The notes under the pieces were generated by a model. It was not told the DNA's origin. It searched no databases and saw nothing but the letters and a program-made list of their open reading frames with translations. Below, in pieces: positions 25,134 to 32,180 of a DNA stretch of 38,710 nucleotides. A program made the position numbers and the translations under genes. The stretch is taken from contig NZ_VJZP01000036.1 of the NCBI RefSeq assembly GCF_007097265.1, positions 1 through 38,710 of the forward strand. Direction: 5' to 3'. Position 1 is the first letter of the stretch; each line of letters opens with the position of its first letter. Source of the DNA: Flavobacterium gawalongense. GTDB taxonomy: Bacteria > Bacteroidota > Bacteroidia > Flavobacteriales > Flavobacteriaceae.

Positions 25134-25283
25134 ATGACTGGATTATTGAAAGAGAAAAGTGAAATAGAAAAGCTTAAAAGAGAATATCAAATACTTGCGG
25201 AACAAAATTTCGACATCGAAAAAAATACTATAAAGCCTCCCGTTGCTAAGGAAGAATTAGTTCTTTCAGCATGTGAATTATAA
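25134..25283 (+). CDS. Small 49-aa protein with helical, charged N-terminal half
   Basis: The ORF begins MTGLLKEKSEIEKLKREYQI and continues with LAEQNFDIEKN, then VAKEELVLSACEL. The first half is a Lys/Glu-rich amphipathic helix. It recalls the tiny flavobacterial proteins of the Lacal_2735 type, which start with a similar KxKSExEKLxxxYxxL pattern, but the C-terminal half differs and I am not sure. A perfect -7 box precedes it, and the ORF fills the gap between two minus-strand genes, its last 6 nt overlapping the 3' end of the next gene. Function unknown. Confidence 0.6.
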   Translation: MTGLLKEKSEIEKLKREYQILAEQNFDIEKNTIKPPVAKEELVLSACEL

Positions 25284-26090
25284 TTTTTGATGCATTTTTT
25301 TAAAATATTCAAACGCTTTTAGCAGCCTGCTTCCATACCAAGAAAACATTTCACCATCAACAAACACCGTTTTTGCATGATGCGTGTGTCTTCCTATTTC
25401 AAAAGCATCTTCTTCCTTAAAAGGAAAAGGTTCTGAGGATAGAAAAACCAAATCCGGATCGCCTTCCAAGCGCATTTTTTTGAGTTCGATTTCCGGGTAA
25501 CGTCCCGAAGTCTCGGGATTGCCTGCATAAATGTTTTCAAAATGATTCAGTTTCAGTAATTCATTGATAAAATTATCCGAACCAGCGACCATAAAAGGGT
25601 TTTTCCAAATGAAATATGCTGCTTTTTTTACGGGTATATCTTTGACAAAGTTTTTAAAATCGCTCAAGGCAAAAGCCAATTTGTCGTTCCATTTCTGGGC
25701 TTCGGTCCTGCAATTGAATAGCTGGCCAAAATCGGTAATCATTTTAAAATTGTCTTCAATGGTAATGATATTTGTCACCCAAACCGGACAGATTTTACGC
25801 AATTCGTCAACGATTTCCTGAGTATTTTCCTCTTTATTACAAATGATGATGTCAGGTTGTAACAATCTGATTTTCTCAAAATGCACTTTTTTGGTTCCGC
25901 CAACGATTTTCTTAGTTGATTTAAAATGATACGGATGCACACAGAATTTGGTAATCCCGATGATTCTGTCTTCCAAACCTAAATCATACAGTAATTCCGT
26001 TTGAGAAGGAACTAGTGAAATAATGCGCTTGGGCGAAGTTTCAAAAGAATGGGAAGTTCCGAGTTGGTCGATTATTTTTTTTTGTTTCAA
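25278..26090 (-). CDS. BtuF-like helical-backbone metal receptor protein without signal peptide
   Basis: 270 aa. The fold signature RIISLVPSQTELLYDLGLED, GITKFCVHP, VGGTKKVHFEKIRLLQPDII and the C-terminal SWYGSRLLKAFEYF matches cobalamin or iron-siderophore binding proteins of ABC importers (BtuF/FhuD type). The start MKQKKIIDQLGTSHSF has no signal sequence or lipobox, and no hydrophobic upstream extension is available, so export is not evident. No permease or ATPase gene is adjacent. It may be a cytosolic relative; a link to the B12-dependent mutase 7 kb away is speculation. Confidence 0.82.
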   Translation of the reverse strand: MKQKKIIDQLGTSHSFETSPKRIISLVPSQTELLYDLGLEDRIIGITKFCVHPYHFKSTKKIVGGTKKVHFEKIRLLQPDIIICNKEENTQEIVDELRKICPVWVTNIITIEDNFKMITDFGQLFNCRTEAQKWNDKLAFALSDFKNFVKDIPVKKAAYFIWKNPFMVAGSDNFINELLKLNHFENIYAGNPETSGRYPEIELKKMRLEGDPDLVFLSSEPFPFKEEDAFEIGRHTHHAKTVFVDGEMFSWYGSRLLKAFEYFKKMHQKL

Positions 26091-26275
26091 GTTTAAAGTT
26101 TAAAGTTGATAATGTTACTGCATAAGTTGAAAACTTTAAACCATTAAGAAATTTAGAAAATGAAGATTTAAAGTATTATTTAATGGTCCCGAATAAATAC
26201 TTTTTATATTAAAAAAAGCAAAATATAGTAAGCTCTAAATTAGACAACCTGAAACTTTAAACTTTAAACTTTAAA
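26091..26275. repeat. AACTTTA heptamer repeats
   Basis: Just before the metal-receptor gene, AGTTTAAAGTTTAAAGTT (26090-26107) appears, and after pyrF's stop region, AAACTTTAAACTTTAAACTT (26251-26272) in the opposite sense; isolated AACTTTAAAC is at 26131. The second array includes the pyrF stop region at 26257. Low-complexity sequence; no promoter is visible. Confidence 0.45.
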
Positions 26276-27084
26276 CTAATAATTGCTGACATTTCCTGTT
26301 GCATTTTCAAAGCTTCAGCTCTTGCTTTTTCAACAAAATCAGTTCCATTTGAGGCATAAATTATGGCTCTGGAAGAATTAATCAGTAATCCTACAGTAGT
26401 ATTCATACCGTATTTACAAACTTCGGATAAACTTCCGCCTTGCGCTCCAACTCCTGGAACAAGCAAGAAACTGTCTGGGACAATTTTACGAATTTCAGTA
26501 AAATATTCCGCTTTGGTAGCACCTACAACATACATTAGATTTTCACTGTTTTTCCACGTTTTAGAGGTTTCTAACACGTGTTTGTACAATTCTTTTCCAT
26601 CCACGTTTAAAGTCTGGAAATCAAACGCGCCTTCGTTTGAAGTCAAAGCCAGCATAATAGTATGTTTGTTTTCGAAAGCTAAAAACGGCTCCACCGAATC
26701 TTTTCCCATGTAAGGAGCAACAGTAACGCTGTCAAAGTTTAAATCTTCAAAAAAAGCTTTGGCATACATCGAAGACGTATTTCCTATATCACCACGTTTT
26801 GCATCCGCAATCGTGAAGATATTCGGATAATTTTCGTTGATGTAATGGATTGTTTTTTGCAACGACATCCAACCTTTTATTCCGTATGCTTCATAAAAAG
26901 CAGTATTTGGTTTGTAAGCCACCGCTAAATCATGAGTTGCATCAATTATCGCTTTATTAAATTCGAAAATAGGATCTTCCAGTTCTAATAAATGCTGTGG
27001 AATTTTATTCAAATCAACATCTAATCCTACAGCTAGGAAGGATTTCTTGATTCTAATTTGGTCTATAAGTTGTTGTATTGTCAA
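26257..27084 (-). CDS. pyrF: Orotidine 5'-phosphate decarboxylase, long (type 2) form
   Basis: 275 aa, typical for the long OMP decarboxylase. It decarboxylates OMP to UMP, the last step of UMP synthesis. The active site Asp94-Ala-Lys96-Arg-Gly-Asp99 lies in FTIADAKRGDIGNTSSMYAK; FLAVGLDVDLNKIP and VAYKPNTAFYEAYG bind substrate, and FLLVPGVGAQGG is the phosphate-binding loop. It is read from its own promoter (27136-27143). It lies upstream of the BtuF-like gene with a 166-bp gap. Confidence 0.95.
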   Translation of the reverse strand: MTIQQLIDQIRIKKSFLAVGLDVDLNKIPQHLLELEDPIFEFNKAIIDATHDLAVAYKPNTAFYEAYGIKGWMSLQKTIHYINENYPNIFTIADAKRGDIGNTSSMYAKAFFEDLNFDSVTVAPYMGKDSVEPFLAFENKHTIMLALTSNEGAFDFQTLNVDGKELYKHVLETSKTWKNSENLMYVVGATKAEYFTEIRKIVPDSFLLVPGVGAQGGSLSEVCKYGMNTTVGLLINSSRAIIYASNGTDFVEKARAEALKMQQEMSAIISLKFKV

Positions 27085-27135
27085 AACAGTTTATTATTCG
27101 TTATTATTTGGCTGCAAAGTTCGGGAAGTTTTTTG

Positions 27136-27143
27136 CAAAGTTA
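27136..27143 (-). promoter_or_regulatory. -7 box of the pyrF promoter
   Basis: The minus strand reads TAACTTTG followed by C, 52 bp before the pyrF ATG. A near-identical GAACTTTG lies at 27114-27121. Confidence 0.5.
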
Positions 27144-27156
27144 GCAAAGATTCAAA

Positions 27157-27187
27157 ATAAAAAAACGCCTCTTTTGTGGGAGGCGTT
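27157..27187 (-). terminator. Terminator after the OmpA-family gene
   Basis: The stem AACGCCTC (27164-27171 on plus) pairs with GAGGCGTT (27180-27187); read on the minus strand it is followed by seven Ts. It ends the transcript of the gene that stops at 27196. Confidence 0.85.
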
Positions 27188-27195
27188 CTATTAAA

Positions 27196-29271
27196 CTATT
27201 TTACTAAGTTGATTTCAACTCTTCTATTCAGGTTTCGACCTTCCACCGTTTTATTACTGGCAATTGGTTTAGCCGATCCAAATCCTTCTGAAGTCAATCG
27301 ATCTTCTTTAATTCCTTTGCTTACCAAATAATTTTTTACTGAGGCTGCCCTATCTTCTGACAATTTCAAGTTTTTAGCTTTTACTCCTGAACTGTCCGTA
27401 TGTCCTTCAATTCTAAATTCAGCTGTTTCATATTCATTCAAAACGGTAACGATGGCATCTAAACTTGCGAACGATTCCGCTTTTATTGTTGCTTTTCCGG
27501 TATCAAACAAAATTGTTTTTGAATACTCGTTGATTTTTTTAGTAACCTCCTCCTTAATTTCTTTTCGTTTCACCACAGGACATCCAAAATTTTCTACTGG
27601 ACCAGCCACCGTTGGGCATTTATCATCTTTGTCTAATGTTCCGTCAGCATCTGTATCTGGCCAAGGACAACCTTTATTTTCAACAGGACCTGCCGTTTGA
27701 GGACACTCATCTACATTATCCAAAAGGGTATCTCCATCAGAATCTTTCCAAGGACATCCTTTGTTTTCTAATGGACCCGCTTCATTTAAACAAGCATCAT
27801 CCTTGTCTAATGTTCCATCGGCATCAGTATCTGGCCAAGGACAACCATTATTTTCTGCTGGACCGGCTACTTTTGGACATTCATCATCTTTATCTAAAAC
27901 ACCGTCACCATCTTTGTCTTTCGCTTTTTTCTGATACACTGGAATTTTTACACCTAAATAAAAATCTGCTGCTCTAGAATTATTAGAAATCGCATTAGAC
28001 AAGACAGAACCTGAACCAATAAAGAATACTCCTGTGCGTAAACCAACACCCACTTGCGTTTGTTTATTAACATCCATATAAGAAACGGGCACATAAAAAC
28101 TGAACCATTTAGATTCATAACGAGGAGTCAAGCTCACTCGGTTGGCAATACTACTTTGATTTAATATTGTTTTAGAAACAACACTAAAGTCCCCATTTAA
28201 GTTTACATAAAACTTGTTGTGAATATTCCAATCAACATCAGCATGAATGGCAGTTGGTAATTTTGATTTTACCGCACCATTTACCACTGTAGGGCTATAA
28301 TTGTCTTTTAAAAATTGATCAAAATTATCCGCATTATCAAAATCATCCTGAGTAATTGTCTTATTTAAATTATAATTATTACGAACTCCTTTATCGTACA
28401 TCATTGAACCTAAGTCCGTAAGTGCAAATCCAAAACGAAGTTTATACTTATTCAAATACTTCAAGCTATTGATATCTTTTCCAGAAGCGTCAAAATCAGG
28501 TCTCCATTCGTAAACTAATCCTAAATCTACTCCAAAACCATTAGATTTTGAATCGATATCAATATTTGAATTGGTAGAAAAATCTTGACTTGATCCATAA
28601 ACTGCCGTACCTGTAGTAGTATATGTACTATTTTGAGGCAAAAGAACATTTTCATTATATTTAACGCTTACATTATCCCCTTGAAAATGATAATTGGCAA
28701 TACCTTGCAAATATTTTGCAGTAATACCACCTTTCAAAAAGTGTTGTCCCTGTTGATATAAAACTGCAGCATACGAAATTCCTATCTCTCCCCAAGAATT
28801 CCCAACAGCATTAGGGCTTCCTATGCTATAATCAAAATTATTTTTATTGTCTTTGGAGAGTTCATTAATTACATTACCGTTAATATCTATTACATTAACA
28901 ACAGACCTAGCTCTTGTAAAAATGGCTAAAGAATGTTTTGGAGCAATATTGAACATAAATGATGGCCCCATTATATCCATATTCAAATTTACTTTGTTCG
29001 CATTGCTAAATGATTTTTTTGCCTGAGTATCAAAATCATAACCATCTTTAAAAACATCAAAAAAATTCACTCCATACATATCATTACTTACCGAAGAACT
29101 GAATGAAATCAAGTTAATATCGGTTTTAAAACGGGAATCAACGATAGAAGCCGGATTAAAAAGCACGCCTTGTACTCCTGCATAATTATCATGATAAAAG
29201 CCTAAATAAGACTGGGCATTTGCTGAGAACATCCCAGCTAAAATAAAGGTAAAAAGTAGCGTTTTTTTCAT
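27196..29271 (-). CDS. Outer-membrane protein: DUF5723 barrel, TSP3 repeats, OmpA domain
   Basis: 691 aa. The signal peptide MKKTLLFTFILAGMFSANAQ is followed by a beta-strand-rich DUF5723-type region (about 21-445: YLGFYHDNYAGVQGVLFNPA). Four thrombospondin type 3 calcium-binding repeats (about 451-562) have the core DxDxDGxxDxxDxCP...AGPxENxGCPWP. A C-terminal OmpA domain (about 563-691) has IEGHTDSSGVKAKNLKLSED and the late NRRVEINL motif for peptidoglycan binding. The second TSP3 repeat keeps ACLNEAGP instead of the usual CP. It probably links the outer membrane to the cell wall. A terminator follows it. Confidence 0.92.
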   Translation of the reverse strand: MKKTLLFTFILAGMFSANAQSYLGFYHDNYAGVQGVLFNPASIVDSRFKTDINLISFSSSVSNDMYGVNFFDVFKDGYDFDTQAKKSFSNANKVNLNMDIMGPSFMFNIAPKHSLAIFTRARSVVNVIDINGNVINELSKDNKNNFDYSIGSPNAVGNSWGEIGISYAAVLYQQGQHFLKGGITAKYLQGIANYHFQGDNVSVKYNENVLLPQNSTYTTTGTAVYGSSQDFSTNSNIDIDSKSNGFGVDLGLVYEWRPDFDASGKDINSLKYLNKYKLRFGFALTDLGSMMYDKGVRNNYNLNKTITQDDFDNADNFDQFLKDNYSPTVVNGAVKSKLPTAIHADVDWNIHNKFYVNLNGDFSVVSKTILNQSSIANRVSLTPRYESKWFSFYVPVSYMDVNKQTQVGVGLRTGVFFIGSGSVLSNAISNNSRAADFYLGVKIPVYQKKAKDKDGDGVLDKDDECPKVAGPAENNGCPWPDTDADGTLDKDDACLNEAGPLENKGCPWKDSDGDTLLDNVDECPQTAGPVENKGCPWPDTDADGTLDKDDKCPTVAGPVENFGCPVVKRKEIKEEVTKKINEYSKTILFDTGKATIKAESFASLDAIVTVLNEYETAEFRIEGHTDSSGVKAKNLKLSEDRAASVKNYLVSKGIKEDRLTSEGFGSAKPIASNKTVEGRNLNRRVEINLVK

Positions 29272-29301
29272 ACAAAAAATATTACATTATTGAATTAGAA
29301 C

Positions 29302-29345
29302 ACAAAAAAAACACTTATTTAGTTTTTTACAACCAAATAAGTGTT
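29302..29345 (-). terminator. Terminator after prfA
   Basis: The stem AACACTTATTT (29310-29320) pairs with AAATAAGTGTT (29335-29345); on the minus strand it is followed by eight Ts. It lies 20 bp after the prfA stop. Confidence 0.85.
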
Positions 29346-29364
29346 ATCATTTAATTAAATTTTA

Positions 29365-30441
29365 TCAGAATACTTCGCTTGCTTCTTTCAGTTTCTCCAT
29401 GTTGTTGACTAACGCTAGCTCGTCAACAATTTTCTGGATGTCACCATTCATGATATTTCCTAAATCATATAAAGTCAAACCAACACGGTGATCCGTTACA
29501 CGACCTTGTGCATAATTGTAGGTACGAATTTTTGCAGAACGGTCACCAGAACTTACCTGAGAGGTACGTTTGGTGGCATCTTCGGCCTGTTTTTTAGCTA
29601 ATTCCTGTTCGTATAAACGGGAACGCAAAACGCCAAATGCCTTGTCTTTATTTTTATGTTGTGATTTTTGATCCTGACATTGCGCCACTAATCCCGTTGG
29701 AATGTGTGTCAAACGAACCGCTGATTTGGTTGTATTTACCGATTGTCCACCTGGTCCTGAAGAACAGAAAAAATCCACGCGCACATCATTCATATCAATT
29801 TGAACGTCAAATTCCTCTGCTTCCGGCAATACCATAACGGTCGCTGCCGAAGTGTGAACACGTCCCTGCGTTTCCGTTTGCGGAACCCGTTGCACACGGT
29901 GAACACCCGCTTCAAATTTCAACGTTCCGTAAACATCCTCACCGGTAACTTCAAAAATCACCTCTTTGAAACCACCAGAAGTTCCTTCATTCATATCCAC
30001 AACCGAAGTTCTCCAACCTCTGTTCTCACAATACTTCGTGTACATACGGAATAAATCCCCTGCAAAAATACTCGCTTCATCCCCACCCGTTCCGGCACGA
30101 ATCTCCACCATAACATTTTTGGCATCTTCGGGATCTTTAGGAATCAACATGAACTTGATTTCTTCCTCTAATTCCGGCAATCTTTCTTTCGCTTCTTCCA
30201 GTTGCATTTTGGCCATTTCGGTCATATCTGCATCACTGTTATCCGCTATTATTTCATTTGCTTCTTCAATATTCGCCATAATCAGCACGTATTCATCGCG
30301 CTTTTCGGCCAAAGCTTTTAAACTTTTGTACTCTTGATTCAATTGCACATAACGCTTCTGATCAGAGATAACATCCGGCTGAATGATCAAATCCGATATC
30401 TCATCGAAACGTTGTTTTACTATTTGAAGTCTATCTAACAT
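29365..30441 (-). CDS. prfA: Peptide chain release factor 1
   Basis: 358 aa, full length. It reads UAA and UAG in the ribosomal A site and triggers peptide release. The codon-reading tripeptide is PQT (187-189) in QRVPQTETQGRVHTSAATV, and the hydrolysis motif GGQ (231-233) lies in CSSGPGGQSVNTTKSAVRL. The helical N-terminal domain is intact. A promoter box precedes it. It is not beside hemA or prmC as in some bacteria; its downstream neighbour on the strand is the OmpA-family gene, separated by a terminator. Confidence 0.96.
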   Translation of the reverse strand: MLDRLQIVKQRFDEISDLIIQPDVISDQKRYVQLNQEYKSLKALAEKRDEYVLIMANIEEANEIIADNSDADMTEMAKMQLEEAKERLPELEEEIKFMLIPKDPEDAKNVMVEIRAGTGGDEASIFAGDLFRMYTKYCENRGWRTSVVDMNEGTSGGFKEVIFEVTGEDVYGTLKFEAGVHRVQRVPQTETQGRVHTSAATVMVLPEAEEFDVQIDMNDVRVDFFCSSGPGGQSVNTTKSAVRLTHIPTGLVAQCQDQKSQHKNKDKAFGVLRSRLYEQELAKKQAEDATKRTSQVSSGDRSAKIRTYNYAQGRVTDHRVGLTLYDLGNIMNGDIQKIVDELALVNNMEKLKEASEVF

Positions 30442-30465
30442 TTTCTTATTCCTTTATTTGGAGTG

Positions 30466-30473
30466 CAAAATTA
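30466..30473 (-). promoter_or_regulatory. -7 box of the prfA promoter
   Basis: The minus strand reads TAATTTTG followed by C, 25 bp upstream of the prfA ATG, a perfect TAnnTTTG match. No TTG at -33 was seen. Confidence 0.5.
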
Positions 30474-30561
30474 CGAAATTTTTGTTTAAAATTCTATCAT
30501 TAAAGTTTTGAGTTTTTTAGTAACAGTTTCTTTATAATCTTCAATGGAATTATAATCTTTT

Positions 30562-30689
30562 TTAGGAGCTGTTTCCTGCTATTCGCTATATCTTTTTCTT
30601 GCTAAAGAAGCAAGAAAAAGGATACCGCTTCTATCAGGGCTAGGGAATTATACTAAATAACTGCATTTACGGTTTCCCGTAAAATCCCA
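30562..30689 (-). repeat. Variable-hairpin repeat, copy B, with TTTACGG tail
   Basis: On the minus strand: TAGCCCTGATAGAAGCGGTA, a long hairpin (CCTTTTTCTTGC with GCAAGAAAAAG, 30591-30621), then GATATAGCGAATAGCAGGA and AGCTCCTAAAAA. On its other side (30643-30689) follows a second conserved word with a small palindrome, TTTACGGTTTCCCGTAAAA. The same order recurs at 31932-32003, downstream of abiF. Confidence 0.7.
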
Positions 30690-30767
30690 TTTATATTGAT
30701 AATTCAAGCATTTGTTAAATTACAAACCCTTGATATTCTAGACAAGTCCTAATAAATGTTAAAAAGT

Positions 30768-30798
30768 TTGCACAATAATACAAATGTATATACATTTG
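30768..30798 (+). promoter_or_regulatory. Promoter of the abiF locus with palindromic operator
   Basis: TTG (30768-30770), a 20-nt spacer and TACATTTG (30791-30798) form the best complete Bacteroidota promoter in the window. The perfect 20-bp palindrome ACAAATGTATATACATTTGT (30780-30799) covers the -7 box, an ideal site for a repressor. Confidence 0.65.
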
Positions 30799-30803
30799 TT
30801 CCA

Positions 30804-30853
30804 ATCGTACCAGTAGCGCTTCCCGTAAGAACAGCCTTCTGGTCTTTTTTTTT
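30804..30853 (+). ncRNA. Candidate AbiF-associated small RNA (possible RNA antitoxin)
   Basis: Transcription from the promoter just upstream would begin near 30804. The sequence then folds: ACCAGTAG (30809-30816) pairs with CTTCTGGT (30836-30843) with one mismatch, an inner CTT CCCGT AAG hairpin (30819-30829) sits in the loop, and nine Ts follow (30845-30853). This is a roughly 50-nt RNA ending in an intrinsic terminator 8 nt before the abiF ATG. AbiF-type genes are known to be stably associated with a conserved small RNA that acts as antitoxin. I cannot test the match to that RNA family; a cis-acting attenuator is the alternative. Confidence 0.55.
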
Positions 30854-30861
30854 ATACCAAT

Positions 30862-31761
30862 ATGGCGAACAAAGCACCTAAAACTGTAGAGGAACAAATT
30901 GCACTCTTAAAAGAAAGAGGAATGCTATTTCGTAACGAAACCAATGCACCACATTTCCTAAAAAACATTAGTTATTATCGCCTAAAAGGATATTGGTGGG
31001 AAATGCAATCTGACAAAGTAGAACATCAATTTAACGACTACAGTTACTTTGAAGAGGTCATAGATTTATACAATTTCGATCGACATTTAAGACTATTAAT
31101 GTTTGATGCAATAGAAAGAATTGAAGTGGCTTTAAGAACCAAATTAATTTACCAGCTTTCGCTTTCTTATGGACCGTTATGCTATATAGACTATACTATT
31201 TTTTCAGATAAAACCAAACAAAAATCAATTACCGATCATTTAAATATAGAGATTGCCAGAAGTAAAGAACAGTTTATTTTAGAACACAATAAAAATCATA
31301 AAAACGAACTCCCGGAAGCGTGGAAGGCTTTAGAAGTGGTATCCCTCGGTACACTTTCAAAGCTATACAAAAATCTGGCGCATCAATTGCCTGAAAAATC
31401 TAAGATTGCAATAGAATTTGGTTTTAATTCACATAAAGATTTTTCTAGTTTTCTTGAAGCGACAACAGTAATTAGAAATGTAATAGCACATCATTCCAGA
31501 TTATGGAATAATAATATTACAACAAAATATTTATGGCCTAAAAACCTAAAAAATCAACCGATAACCTACATTCCGAACGAAAATCAAAGAGCAAAACTAT
31601 TCTCTTTACTTTCTCTGACATTATATACAATTGATTGTATAAGTCCGGGGAATTCCATAAAAAACAAATTCTTTAAATTGGTAAATGAATATCCAAACGT
31701 TCCGGTACACAAAATGGGTTTCCCTGCAAATTGGCGAACGCAACCAATATGGGTGCAATAG
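30862..31761 (+). CDS. abiF: AbiF/Abi_2 family HEPN protein (abortive infection, toxin candidate)
   Basis: 299 aa, matching Abi_2 (AbiD/AbiF) proteins. N-terminal motifs are KTVEEQIALLKERGMLF, FLKNISYYRLKGYWWEM and LYNFDRHLRLLMFDAIERIE followed by VALRTKLIY. The HEPN RNase motif R205-NVIA-H210 lies in TTVIRNVIAHHSRLWNN, followed by conserved LWP. Family members block phage growth or act as growth-arresting toxins, and AbiF has been proposed as the ancestor of Cas13. A candidate small RNA and palindromic promoter precede it. It is flanked by repeats and surrounded by accessory genes, which suggests recent acquisition. Whether it is toxic is untested. Confidence 0.9.
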   Translation: MANKAPKTVEEQIALLKERGMLFRNETNAPHFLKNISYYRLKGYWWEMQSDKVEHQFNDYSYFEEVIDLYNFDRHLRLLMFDAIERIEVALRTKLIYQLSLSYGPLCYIDYTIFSDKTKQKSITDHLNIEIARSKEQFILEHNKNHKNELPEAWKALEVVSLGTLSKLYKNLAHQLPEKSKIAIEFGFNSHKDFSSFLEATTVIRNVIAHHSRLWNNNITTKYLWPKNLKNQPITYIPNENQRAKLFSLLSLTLYTIDCISPGNSIKNKFFKLVNEYPNVPVHKMGFPANWRTQPIWVQ

Positions 31762-31784
31762 TCATTTTCATTCAACTATCCCAT

Positions 31785-31910
31785 CTGGCACTCGTTTGCA
31801 ACGAGCGCCAATTTTAATTTATAGCACAATAGTAGCGTTTGCTCCCACTGGCGCTCGTTTGCAACGAGTGCCAATTTAAATTTATAGCACAATCGTAGCG
31901 TTTGCAACGC
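31785..31910. repeat. Two tandem 63-bp REP-like units
   Basis: Units 31785-31847 and 31848-31910 share CTGGCnCTCGTTTGCAACGA, the AATTTATAGCACAAT word and GTAGCGTTTGC. Each starts with a hairpin (GGCACTCGTT TGC AACGAGCGCC). It begins 23 bp after the abiF stop. REP units of this kind are often spread by RAYT-type transposases; none is in the window. Confidence 0.7.
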
Positions 31911-31931
31911 GGATATTTCAAACTTAAAGAA

Positions 31932-32003
31932 TTAGCTCTCTGCTACTGGGGCTAGGGCATTTGTGTTAAAAAGACAGCGTTTACGGTTTTCCGTGAAATT
32001 CCT
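31932..32003 (-). repeat. Variable-hairpin repeat, copy E, hairpin deleted
   Basis: TTAGCTCTCTGCTACTGGGG, CTAGGGCATT and then TTTACGGTTTTCCGTGAAAT follow the same order as 30562-30689 but lack the central hairpin. Together they flank abiF as direct repeats about 1.3 kb apart. Confidence 0.55.
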
Positions 32004-32077
32004 AAAGCATAAGGAGCTACTTTTGAAAAATAACATAATACGAATGATTTTTTATCAGTATTTTCGGTATTAATTTA

Positions 32078-32085
32078 TATATTTG
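32078..32085 (+). promoter_or_regulatory. -7 box upstream of the DUF4238 gene
   Basis: TATATTTG followed by AAAA, 95 bp before the ATG. No clear TTG -33 element. Confidence 0.45.
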
Positions 32086-32180
32086 AAAATAAATAAACAC
32101 TCACGTTTATCATACAAAGCGTCCCAATATAGAGGTAATAAAACGGACATCGTTAAACCTATAAACGAGTTGGCAAAAAT

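Noticed and set aside
31685..31879. 64-aa ORF overlapping the abiF end
   Set aside because: It lies in another frame of abiF and then in the tandem REP units (LQRAPI/LQRVPI repeats reflect the DNA repeat).
31785..31910. CRISPR array after abiF
   Set aside because: There are only two units, they are contiguous with no unique spacers, and no cas genes are present; it is a tandem REP repeat.
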